Under the pieces are notes generated by a model. It was not told where the DNA came from. It saw only the letters and a program-made list of their open reading frames with translations, and made no database searches. From positions 1-44,820 of the forward strand of contig CAIFEX010000026.1 in NCBI GenBank assembly GCA_903789665.1: a stretch of 44,820 nt of DNA, given 5' to 3'. This DNA is from an uncultured Clostridium sp. GTDB lineage: Bacteria > Bacillota > Clostridia > Clostridiales > Clostridiaceae. The position numbers were made by a program, and so were the translations under genes. Of the stretch, positions 9,158 through 18,857 are shown in pieces; the stretch's first letter is position 1, and each line of letters starts with the position of its first letter.

Positions 9158-10114
9158 GTTGAACCGTAACATGAGATGTATTTAAATCAAAGTTGCCCCA
9201 GAAACTATCATAATCATTTTGCCGTTGAACCGTAACATGAGATGTATTTAAATGGGAATTCTTCCTCAGCACCGTCATTAAGCAATTCATGTTGAACCGT
9301 AACATGAGATGTATTTAAATATCTTGGCGAGGACTTCCTTTTCCACCTTGGCGGAAAGTTGAACCGTAACATGAGATGTATTTAAATTAATTCTTTACTT
9401 ATGTTCCAGAGCCTCTCCCACGGAAGTTGAACCGTAACATGAGATGTATTTAAATAGAATTGCAAACCCACATGAAGGGTCTGTCTGACTCGTTGAACCG
9501 TAACATGAGATGTATTTAAATTTATTATGCTTGTAGAAGCAGAGTAAACCGCTTTCGTTGAACCGTAACATGAGATGTATTTAAATTGCGGCCATAACTA
9601 TCGGCTTTGCTCTTCAGCGTGTTGAACCGTAACATGAGATGTATTTAAATCAGTGTATTTTTTGTGCATTATTATTTTCTTTTTTCGTTGAACCGTAACA
9701 TGAGATGTATTTAAATGCAGTCATGGCACCTGCAATATTATTTGCAGTATCAACGTTGAACCGTAACATGAGATGTATTTAAATGTAATGGAGAGCTTAT
9801 CAGTGCCTTTTTTCTTATGTGTTGAACCGTAACATGAGATGTATTTAAATAAGCATTCTGCCAATTCTTGAGAAGCTGTATACTACGTTGAACCGTAACA
9901 TGAGATGTATTTAAATTGGCGTTAAGGCGTTGCTGTGGTGTACCTTGTATGTGTTGAACCGTAACATGAGATGTATTTAAATTTAGAAATACAATTGATT
10001 CTATGTTGAATCCATTTAGTTGAACCGTAACATGAGATGTATTTAAATGAAAAAGAGAAACATTTACTTGAAAAACAGAAAAATGTTGAACCGTAACATG
10101 AGATGTATTTAAAT
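9158..10114 (+). CRISPR. CRISPR array 1: 15 repeats, 14 spacers
   Basis: The 30-nt repeat begins GTTGAACCGTAACATG and ends AGATGTATTTAAAT. All 15 copies look identical, starting at 9158, 9224, 9291, 9358, 9426, 9492, 9557, 9621, 9687, 9755, 9821, 9887, 9953, 10019 and 10085. Spacers are 34-38 nt. This repeat family, with CCTTAAC in place of CCGTAAC, is common in clostridial type I-B loci. The last repeat is not degenerate. The 8-nt end ATTTAAAT differs from the ATTGAAAC end of arrays 2 and 3. No cas genes adjoin this array. Confidence 0.98.
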
Positions 10115-10224
10115 TGCATATGTGTTGAATTTTAGCATGATAATATCGGTGTAAATTAAATGTTTTAGGACAATTTTTTTATATATTATCAGAAAACTAA
10201 TAGAATATTTTTACAAATAGCTTG

Positions 10225-10388
10225 ATTAATTTTGTGATGTCGACCCTCAATAGAGTAAAAATTGTCGGGGGTCGACGATTTTTATATTTATAGTTAATTG
10301 GCGGCCTAGGATTGATTTTTGAAATTCTTTCGAAGATTTTCCTGCATATTGCAATTTTGGACAGGCTGGTGTATTCTGTATTTGATGA
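10225..10388 (+). promoter_or_regulatory. Leader of CRISPR array 2, with inverted repeat
   Basis: The ~160 bases before array 2 are highly similar to those before array 3 (33980-34142). Both contain a perfect inverted repeat GTCGACCC / GGGTCGAC (here 10239-10246 and 10269-10276) followed by a T run, then the shared block TTAATTGGCGGCCT and a common end near TTGGACA(A/G)GCTGGTGTATTCT. This conservation marks the functional leader and + strand transcription. Confidence 0.85.
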
Positions 10389-12940
10389 GTTTTAGAATAC
10401 CTAATGAGGAATTGAAACAAAAGCTATCGGAAGAAACAGGAGTTTCAATTACTGTTTTAGAATACCTAATGAGGAATTGAAACGATTCAAGCTACTGAAA
10501 TACCTGCACCCGGATAAGGGTTTTAGAATACCTAATGAGGAATTGAAACCGAAGTTTAAAACTAGCGCATCCTTCCATGTTTTTTGTTTTAGAATACCTA
10601 ATGAGGAATTGAAACGACTCCCCGCGTGCCCCAGCTGTTCTGCCGCCTTGACGTTTTAGAATACCTAATGAGGAATTGAAACTGGAAGTAATAAATGGAA
10701 CAATAGTTACCGGAGCCAGGTTTTAGAATACCTAATGAGGAATTGAAACACGCCGCCATGGTTGCAGGGCCTGCTACGCCGTCCACGTTTTAGAATACCT
10801 AATGAGGAATTGAAACTACGAAAGGAGGTGATGAAAAATGGCAAGTATAGAGTTTTAGAATACCTAATGAGGAATTGAAACCCCGTTTGACCCAGAGAGC
10901 AACGAAGTTGAGCTCAACGTTTTAGAATACCTAATGAGGAATTGAAACGAATATCCATATAAATTCAAGATTATCAAAGGCTCAAAGTTTTAGAATACCT
11001 AATGAGGAATTGAAACTCTAATATCTGTTGGTGTATACTATCTATTGTTTTGTTTTAGAATACCTAATGAGGAATTGAAACATTCTGCTTTTGATATTGA
11101 ATGGCTGCATATACGACGTTTTAGAATACCTAATGAGGAATTGAAACAAGGAGGTAGAAGATATAATGGTTGAGCTGAAGGGTTCGTTTTAGAATACCTA
11201 ATGAGGAATTGAAACTCTGCCAGCTTTACAGCCAACTTGAAGTCCTTGTTTGTTTTAGAATACCTAATGAGGAATTGAAACACGCTTTGATTTTGTGCTT
11301 TTTCAAAGCCCTCCCGTTTTAGAATACCTAATGAGGAATTGAAACTCGTTCTCTATATGGTAGTAAGAAAGCCGTTTTTCAGTTTTAGAATACCTAATGA
11401 GGAATTGAAACCACCGTAATAGCTGCTTATCTCTTCATCACTAACAGTTTTAGAATACCTAATGAGGAATTGAAACTCACCCGGATGAATCGGGCATCTA
11501 TTGTGCCGGCGGTGGTTTTAGAATACCTAATGAGGAATTGAAACGTGTACCATATCATTAATACAAAATCAAGGAGGTGTTAGTTTTAGAATACCTAATG
11601 AGGAATTGAAACATTTCAGCTACTTTTATTGACCTGTTAAGGTCATTACGTTTTAGAATACCTAATGAGGAATTGAAACCATTTATGATCATACCGTCTT
11701 CCCTTTCTTTTATAGTTTTAGAATACCTAATGAGGAATTGAAACTAGACCTGCAATAACTCATTTGCGGGTCTTCCCCTTGTTTTAGAATACCTAATGAG
11801 GAATTGAAACTACAAGACACCAAATGGAAAATACTACCTAAAAGAGTTTTAGAATACCTAATGAGGAATTGAAACTTTTTCGGAAGATAAAAGTTGTCTT
11901 CACTTTGACTGTGTTTTAGAATACCTAATGAGGAATTGAAACTTCATTATATTTTATTTCATTAATATCGTTTTTGTAGTTTTAGAATACCTAATGAGGA
12001 ATTGAAACTATAACTTTGAAGCACTGTGAGGATCAGCGTCAAAAGTTTTAGAATACCTAATGAGGAATTGAAACAACTATCCTTGCTCTACAAATACAAA
12101 GCAGTTGTCGTTTTAGAATACCTAATGAGGAATTGAAACTCAAGATGGAGGCGACGCTAAAAACGTCACAGAAACGTTTTAGAATACCTAATGAGGAATT
12201 GAAACTAGGAGTACAATTTGGAAAAAGAATTTTTATGGAAGCAGGTTTTAGAATACCTAATGAGGAATTGAAACTGTTGCGGACAGGGCATTTAAACATA
12301 TGCTGGAGTTTAGTTTTAGAATACCTAATGAGGAATTGAAACCCGAAAATTAATATCACAGGTCCAAGACCAGCAACTAGTTTTAGAATACCTAATGAGG
12401 AATTGAAACGGTATATGTGGAATGGTATGAATCAAGGAAAGTCAAGTTTTAGAATACCTAATGAGGAATTGAAACTTGAAGCTGATGCAGAAGTTCAAGG
12501 AAGTATTCCCGTTTTAGAATACCTAATGAGGAATTGAAACTATAAATTCTATTTCATTTCTGGATTGTTTTTCTATGTTTTAGAATACCTAATGAGGAAT
12601 TGAAACATAAAGCATGATTTCAAGCGCGACAGCGGCACAAAAAGTGTTTTAGAATACCTAATGAGGAATTGAAACGGATGTTGGATAGTAGTTGCAGAGT
12701 GGTTCAGAAGGTTTTAGAATACCTAATGAGGAATTGAAACAAAACAATGGCAGCGGGGATTGTTTTGGGGGCCGGAGGTTTTAGAATACCTAATGAGGAA
12801 TTGAAACGCTATTTGTTCAACAGTTATTTTCGATCCTGTATTTCGTTTTAGAATACCTAATGAGGAATTGAAACCAATTTTTGAGGCCTTTTTCAAGCTT
12901 TCTAAACTTTGTTTTAGAATACCTAGTGAGGAATTGAAAT
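10389..12940 (+). CRISPR. CRISPR array 2: 39 repeats, 38 spacers
   Basis: The 30-nt repeat begins GTTTTAGAATACCTAATG and ends AGGAATTGAAAC, with a period of 64-69 and spacers of 34-39 nt. Thirty-eight copies look identical; the 39th (12911-12940) has G instead of A at position 16, as in array 3, and a final T instead of C. Two further decayed repeats follow (separate entry). Degeneration at the right end agrees with a leader on the left. Repeats ending in ATTGAAAC provide the usual 8-nt crRNA 5' handle for type I-B and III effectors. Array 3 differs from this one only at position 16. Confidence 0.98.
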
Positions 12941-12977
12941 CTTTTATATGGAACAAAAAGTGTTTTTATGAAGATAA

Positions 12978-13074
12978 ATTTTAGAATACCTGCGAGGAAT
13001 TAAAACTTGGCTATCATTTCGTAACCTTTTTTAGTAACTAAAGATTTTAGAATACTTATAAAGAAAAAATAAAA
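12978..13074 (+). repeat. Two decayed trailing repeats of array 2
   Basis: 12978-13006 keeps TTTTAGAATACCT and GAGGAATTAAAAC. 13044-13074 keeps ATTTTAGAATACTTA and then drifts. The spacer-like intervals are 37 nt each, the normal size, so these are the eroded trailer end of array 2. The next gene starts only 18 bases later. Confidence 0.8.
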
Positions 13075-13092
13075 TGTTTGAAGGGAACTTAG

Positions 13093-14309
13093 ATGAGAAA
13101 ACGACATTATTATAAAGGTGAAGCAATGGATATGTTACATACGGTAGCATTTAAAGAGATGTACCCTATTATTTCCTGTATGGTGAAATTATCTTCGCCT
13201 ATTAACGTCAATCGTCTTAAGAAAGCCGTAGAACTTACAAGTGTGCAAGTTCCCGAAATTTTATGCCATTATCAACCCGAGAAAAATCGGTGGCTTTATT
13301 CATCAAAATTGAAGCACACAATAGTTGTCCAATTGGGAGAAAATGATGATCCTCTACAGCAGCCAATTGATTTTCTTAGAGATACCCAACTTAAAATTTT
13401 TATAAAAAATGTATCGGAACCTAAACCTATAATGTACATAGTGATGAGTCATATATTTACAGATGGTTCAGGTTTTAAAGAATTTCTTTATCTGCTGGCT
13501 AATAATTACAACCATAACAAATTAATCTCAAATTTTCATAATCAGCGTTCAGGTGAATCTATTATTGAGACACTGCTCGGCAATAATGGAGAATATAAAT
13601 CGAAAATGGATTTGCCTGATCATATTTTAACTGTGCCATTTACAAATGAAGATCCTATTTTGGGGAAATTCGTTGATTACATTGAAATTTCAAGAGATAA
13701 ATTTTTAAAAATCAATCAAAGAGCTAAAAAATATTGCCTAACTATTAATGATGTAATTATGGCTGCGTATATTATTACTTTATCACGAAAAACAAAACTG
13801 ACGAAAATATCGCTTCCATGTCCAATTGACTTGAGGCAATTTTCTTCTTCTCAATCACTGCGTATTGCCAATTTGACAGGAGAATATGGATTGATAATTT
13901 CAGTTGAAAGTAATGATGATATTTTTACCATTGCTAAAAAATTCACAATCAGATAAGGGATTTGAAGAGTAAAAAGACATTTTTACAGTCAATTCCAGAG
14001 CTGCAGTCAATTTATCACAAATTGCCCGTTTTCTTTGTTCACTGGATAATTTCAAAATATTATCATATTCAGTCAGTTTCTTATACTAATTTTGGTATTT
14101 TTGACCGGCAATTCTATTTTGAAGATAATACAATTTTGCATTGTCTGTTAACAGGTAGCTTTAGAAAAGTTCCACAATTTCAGCTGGCTGTTTCTACATA
14201 TTCTGGAGTATGTACTTTGAGCTTTTGTATGATAGGAAGTTATCTAAATAAAAAAGAAGGACATGATATAGTAAAAAGTATAGTTACGTTACTGGAAAAA
14301 TGGAGTTAA
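13093..14309 (+). pseudogene. Condensation/acyltransferase-like protein, split by a frameshift
   Basis: Two frames, 13093-13956 and 13962-14309, together encode about 400 residues of one protein of the CoA-dependent acyltransferase fold (condensation domain / PapA / alcohol acetyltransferase-like). The first part holds SHIFTDG, matching the catalytic HHxxxDG motif with the first His replaced by Ser, and CPIDLRQF, a common second-half motif. The second part continues with VSYTNFGIFD. The second frame reads back upstream (HNQIRDLKSKK) to the AAAAAA run at 13936-13941, so one base gained or lost there explains the split. The ribosome site GAAGGGA precedes ATG 13093. The substrate is unknown. A sequencing error in the homopolymer is the main alternative to a true pseudogene. 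Confidence 0.7.
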
Positions 14310-14604
14310 TAATTAGATAGGTAGTTACGCATCTGATGGATAACGTTATAACTGCTTATAGGTTGGACCTTTGCCATACTGTGGATATAAGAGTGGAAAA
14401 AGGAAGCATAAACTGTTTGCACATTGAGTGTTTAAAATACAATATAATGTAATATTTTTGAAAGAAACCATTGTGGTTTTCAAATTGTATATAAATTTTT
14501 TTAGTTGATTAAAATGTGTTTTGTGAGAACTAATCTTAATTTTTTAGAATCCGAATCCTTATCATTGTTGATATTCATAAAAAATTCTTTATTACTGTTC
14601 TTAG
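14310..14604. other. Non-coding spacer, nothing recognised
   Basis: AT-rich DNA after the split acyltransferase gene with no frame above about 30 codons and no repeat or RNA structure that I can support. Confidence 0.5.
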
Positions 14605-14637
14605 AGCTATTCTTAATTTGGGAATAGCTTTTTTTTA
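14605..14637 (+). terminator. Intrinsic terminator before the Cmr operon
   Basis: The stem AGCTATTC (14605-14612) pairs with GAATAGCT (14622-14629) and is followed by at least seven T. It separates the acyltransferase gene from the type III-B operon. Confidence 0.85.
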
Positions 14638-14902
14638 TAATTATTATAGTATAAATTTTAAGTATGAACCTATGCTGACAAATGGATTTGTATAAATAAT
14701 ATAAGAAGTATCGAAATTTTTCACTGTCAATTTAAATAAAACTGAAAAATTTTCCTCACTTTTAATTATTTAGGAGGATTTATATATTTTTTGTAGAAGT
14801 TCTCATAATAATGGAACATCAAAGGATAATAAAAGAAAAATATGGAAAATAAGCTTGAATTTAATTTTTTTATATCGTTAGCATGGGAAGAAGGGATGTT
14901 GA

Positions 14903-15910
14903 TTGGAAAAAGCAGAAATTGAATTGGAAGTTTTAACTCCAATGTTTAGTTATGGCAATGAAGAAGTTGAATTTAGATTGACTGAGTTGAAATCACTTAT
15001 GCGAAGTACTTTTAGAGAATTATATTATTTTAAGGATTTAAAGAATATGAAAGATACGGAAAAATGGTGCTTTGGAAGCACTGATGAAAAATCACCAGTA
15101 AGAAGATCACCAGTGTCTTTTGTAATTAAAAAAAATATTAATCCTGATAAAGATATAGACATAAAAAGTCCTTTGCCACATAAAAATTTTAAACCTATTA
15201 AATGTATTAAGAATTCAACTAAAATTTGCTTTTATATGATTTGCAAGGATGATTTTCGTTTGGATTTTTATGTTAATTTATTAATTCAATCCTCCATTAT
15301 AGGGTCTATGGGAAGGTATTCCAGGAAAGGATTTGGTTCATTTAAAATCAATAAAATACAAATTGATGGAGATTATAAGTATGATGATTTACTCAGTAAA
15401 TCTCCAATATGTATATTGAAGGAATTATCTCATAATAATCCAGAAAAGTTAAGACGAATTGAGCATGAAGATGTCGGAGAAAAAACAGTAAGTATAGAAT
15501 TTTGTGAATATAAGGATAAATTGGATTACCCTTATATAAAAAAGTTAAGAGTATTGAAAATTAAAAATGAATATGGAGAATTAATAAAAGCTGTATCTCA
15601 ATTGACCCATGATAGGTTATATAGTAAAAATAATAAGGATTTTATTGATGGTATAGAAAATAGAGAGATTATTAATAGAAATGTATTGGGAAATTGCAGA
15701 GGACAACGTAAAGAAATAAAGCGATTTGCATCTCCGATATGTGTTTCATTCTGGGAAAATAAATATAATAAATATATGATTATAAAGGAATTAAATTATA
15801 ATTATATTTTTAATGAATTGAATATAAATACTCAGAAGGATAAAGAAGCTAATAAAGCTTATGTAGATAAGTATGTTAGGGAATTAATAAAGATAGGGGA
15901 AGGAAAATAA
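14903..15910 (+). CDS. cmr1: Type III-B RAMP protein Cmr1
   Basis: A 335-residue Cas7-like subunit expected to cap the backbone of the Cmr effector complex near the 3' end of the crRNA. The N-terminus, IELEVLTPMFSYG followed by ELKSLMRSTFREL, matches the Cmr1 pattern (a beta strand, then a Gly-turn, then LKxxxR). A glycine-rich SMGRYSRKGFGSF segment near residue 140 is the G-loop typical of RAMPs. The TTG at 14903 is preceded by GAAGAAGGGA. It is the first gene of a tight operon, and cmr2 begins two bases after the stop. The ~265 bases upstream hold the promoter, which I could not place convincingly. Confidence 0.87.
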   Translation: MEKAEIELEVLTPMFSYGNEEVEFRLTELKSLMRSTFRELYYFKDLKNMKDTEKWCFGSTDEKSPVRRSPVSFVIKKNINPDKDIDIKSPLPHKNFKPIKCIKNSTKICFYMICKDDFRLDFYVNLLIQSSIIGSMGRYSRKGFGSFKINKIQIDGDYKYDDLLSKSPICILKELSHNNPEKLRRIEHEDVGEKTVSIEFCEYKDKLDYPYIKKLRVLKIKNEYGELIKAVSQLTHDRLYSKNNKDFIDGIENREIINRNVLGNCRGQRKEIKRFASPICVSFWENKYNKYMIIKELNYNYIFNELNINTQKDKEANKAYVDKYVRELIKIGEGK

Positions 15911-15912
15911 GT

Positions 15913-17745
15913 ATGAGTTATTTATTAGGTGTGACAGTGGGACCTGTACAGACTTATATAGAAGAATCAAGAAAACTTTTGGATTTGTATAACAGTAGTA
16001 AAATCATATCTGATATTATGAAGAAAATAATGGAACTTATTAATAGTAAAAATGTAAAAAATAAATTGATATATCCTAACCATGAAGTTGGCGGTGCTGA
16101 TTACTCAAATTATATGGTTATTAAAATAGAAAATAAAATTGACATGAAAGATATAGAAAATAGCGTATATGAGTATTTTAATGAATTTATGAAAAAGACG
16201 GTAAATGGTATAGATTTTAAATATGATATAAGGGAAATTTTTCATATGTTCTGGGCCATGAAAGAAATAAAAGGTGAAAAATATGGTGAAATTTATTCAA
16301 AATTAATGAGATTAATTAGAAGTTTAAAAAATACCTATGATTTTCATCAGAGGGAGCAGAATGGTGGTAGAAAATGTATTATATGCGGCAAATATAATAT
16401 TTGTACTGAAGGATTTTCTTCTAAAAATAGACGTAAGTATAATTTAAGTCCAGATGAGGAATTATGTCCGTTTTGTTTATTCAAAAGAAAATATAATACA
16501 GAAAAATGTAATATGAAAAAGCTGGAGTCTGTTTATACAGTGGCTATAAAGATTTGGAAAGAAAAGAATATAGAAAATTTGAAAGATATAACTGAGACTC
16601 TAGAAAAGGTAATTGAAAAGGGAAAAGAAGATAGATATTATAGTAAGCCTCTTATTAAAAAGATAATTAAGATATCACAGATGCCGCAGATATCCCAAAA
16701 TAAAAGCTGCAATAAAAAATTTATAAATGAAGTTAAAGATGATTTGAGAAAAGATCGCAAATCAGATTCAAAGGAAGATATTGAAATTTTTAAAGATATG
16801 AGAGATAAGATGGAAGAGCTTTATTATAATAATAATGAAATAAAAAGTCCAAACTATGAATATTGTTTTATCCAATTTGATATTGACAATTTGGGAAAAT
16901 GGATAAGTGGTAAATATTTGGATGATAAGACAGAATTGGAAGAATATCAGGAGAACATATCAGGAAAAATAGTTGAGTTTGGTAAAAAATTAAAACAAAG
17001 ATTGGAAGATGACTATTGTGATGTTATATACTCTGGTGGAGATGATTTTTTAGGTGCTTTACCTAATGAGGCAATTATAAGTGTTGTAGGAATTATTGAT
17101 GATTTATTTAAAGAAGAAGTTCAGGATAAAATTAAAGGGTATAAGGGTATTGATAGAAAAATTACTTATTCCATGAGTATCACTATTGCACAATGTAAAG
17201 ATCCTATGAGTTATTCTTTAAGAAAAACTAGGGAAGAACTTAAGAATGTTAAAAAAAGATATGAAGATGATTATATTCCTAAAGATGGAATTGCAATAAA
17301 TTATATAATAAATAATGGAAAAGAGATAACTTGCTATTTAAAAAAGAGTAAATTGAAAGTTTTGTTTGATCTGGCTGAAAATTTTAATTGTATAAAAAAT
17401 TATATTTCATTTTCTTATATAAATAACTTTGAAGATGAAATGCTGAAACTGGATGTCAATGATATAACTTTTGAAGAAATGGAAAATTTCTATAGCATAG
17501 CAAATTGCGAATTTAAACGGTTGGTTTCAAGAAGTATTGTAATTAAAAAGAACGATAGAAAAAAAGATAAAAGTGATTTAGAAAAGAAAATTGAAGTGTA
17601 CGTAGAAAAGATACTTGATTTCTTTAATAGCATTGTTAATGGAAATTGTATTGAAGTTAAATCTAATGTGGAATATGTTGATTTTGAAAATATAATGAAT
17701 ATTTTGAAGATAAATAAAAAATTATCTTCAATTGAATTTAAATAG
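15913..17745 (+). CDS. cmr2: Cas10/Cmr2, HD domain absent
   Basis: The large subunit of the type III-B complex. At 610 residues it is well below the usual 800-1000. It starts directly at the first palm-like domain (GVTVGPVQTYIEESRKLLDLY), so the N-terminal HD DNase is missing. A zinc-binding pair CIIC (155-158) and CPFC (185-188) is present, then the second palm with FDIDNLG (Asp323, Asp325) and YSGGDDFL (GGDD at 375-378). The intact GGDD motif predicts cyclic oligoadenylate synthesis from ATP when target RNA binds. DNA cleavage by HD is not expected. A CARF effector two genes downstream fits this signalling role. The ATG at 15913 has GGAAGG upstream. Confidence 0.92.
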   Translation: MSYLLGVTVGPVQTYIEESRKLLDLYNSSKIISDIMKKIMELINSKNVKNKLIYPNHEVGGADYSNYMVIKIENKIDMKDIENSVYEYFNEFMKKTVNGIDFKYDIREIFHMFWAMKEIKGEKYGEIYSKLMRLIRSLKNTYDFHQREQNGGRKCIICGKYNICTEGFSSKNRRKYNLSPDEELCPFCLFKRKYNTEKCNMKKLESVYTVAIKIWKEKNIENLKDITETLEKVIEKGKEDRYYSKPLIKKIIKISQMPQISQNKSCNKKFINEVKDDLRKDRKSDSKEDIEIFKDMRDKMEELYYNNNEIKSPNYEYCFIQFDIDNLGKWISGKYLDDKTELEEYQENISGKIVEFGKKLKQRLEDDYCDVIYSGGDDFLGALPNEAIISVVGIIDDLFKEEVQDKIKGYKGIDRKITYSMSITIAQCKDPMSYSLRKTREELKNVKKRYEDDYIPKDGIAINYIINNGKEITCYLKKSKLKVLFDLAENFNCIKNYISFSYINNFEDEMLKLDVNDITFEEMENFYSIANCEFKRLVSRSIVIKKNDRKKDKSDLEKKIEVYVEKILDFFNSIVNGNCIEVKSNVEYVDFENIMNILKINKKLSSIEFK

Positions 17746-17762
17746 TTATAGGTGGCGATAAA

Positions 17763-18857
17763 GTGGGACTTTTAAATATAAAACCTTGTGATAATACTTT
17801 TTTTGGAGATGGGAGTCAATTTAAATTTGGGATAAATAATTTCATAAAAAGCAAGAATATTCCATATTCATCTACATTTTTTGGAGCTGTGTTTACTGCA
17901 ATTTTAAGTAAAAATGATTCCTTTAGGAAAATTTTTTTGGATAAGAAGGATAAAAATAGCTATGATCATGAAAAAATATTGAAGTTAGGCCAGGTATACC
18001 TGTATAATAATGTAACCTCAATGGCTTATATTCCTGCACCAAAGGATTTGTTTGTAAATTCCAAAGGCAGGAAAGCTTTTGGAAACTTTATAGAATTAAA
18101 AAAGAGTATGATTTCTATACCTTATGAGAGAATTTTACAATCACCCAGGGATAGTGATTATGAAATGGCAAATAACAAATATATAAATATAGAAGATATT
18201 TATAGTTTGTATTTGAATAGAATAAGTGATGATATAGAATTGGTGGATGAAAATCAGATATTTATAAAAAATAATAAAATAGGCATAAAATTGGACAAAT
18301 CTACGGGATCGGTGGAAGAAAGTATGCTCTATAGAATTGAACAGACAGAGTTTTTGGATGATCTTAAAGAAAATAAAAACTGGTCTTATCTAGTAGAGTA
18401 TAAGATTTGTAGAGATTATTTAAATAGATATTATGAGGGAATAAAAGTGGATGATCTTGATAGCGGATATTTAAAGCTTGGCGGTGAAAATAAGGTTTGC
18501 AGGTTTAAAAAAATGAAAGATAGTAGGGAATACAGGTGTATAGAAAATTTTAATGCCAAGAAAAAAGTAAAATTAAATGAAGGTATTTATAAAGTTATAT
18601 TTACAAGTGATGCTTTTTTCGAGAGGGATATAGATGAGTCCTTTGGCAGTGACGTTAAGATTATTGGCATTGCAAATTATAAGCCAATTTATATTGGCGG
18701 ATTTGATATGAAATCGGGGATAAGAAAGATGTACAAAGGTTATGCTGCAGGAACGGTTGTTTTAATGAAAGTATTAAGCCAAAGTGCAGAATTAAAGATA
18801 GAACCGCCAAATTCAAAAGGATTCAATAAGTATATAATTTTGGAAGAAGGTATATAA
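17763..18857 (+). CDS. cmr3: Type III-B RAMP protein Cmr3
   Basis: A 364-residue Cas5-like subunit that binds the 8-nt 5' handle of crRNA together with Cas10. The N-terminal LNIKPCDNTFFGDGSQF motif is characteristic of Cmr3 (LKPLDxLFFxDGRPF in relatives). Near the C-terminus, IGGFDMKSGIRKMYKGYAAG matches the conserved Cmr3 G-rich segment. The GTG at 17763 follows AGGTGG at good spacing, 17 bases after the cmr2 stop. Confidence 0.9.
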   Translation: MGLLNIKPCDNTFFGDGSQFKFGINNFIKSKNIPYSSTFFGAVFTAILSKNDSFRKIFLDKKDKNSYDHEKILKLGQVYLYNNVTSMAYIPAPKDLFVNSKGRKAFGNFIELKKSMISIPYERILQSPRDSDYEMANNKYINIEDIYSLYLNRISDDIELVDENQIFIKNNKIGIKLDKSTGSVEESMLYRIEQTEFLDDLKENKNWSYLVEYKICRDYLNRYYEGIKVDDLDSGYLKLGGENKVCRFKKMKDSREYRCIENFNAKKKVKLNEGIYKVIFTSDAFFERDIDESFGSDVKIIGIANYKPIYIGGFDMKSGIRKMYKGYAAGTVVLMKVLSQSAELKIEPPNSKGFNKYIILEEGI

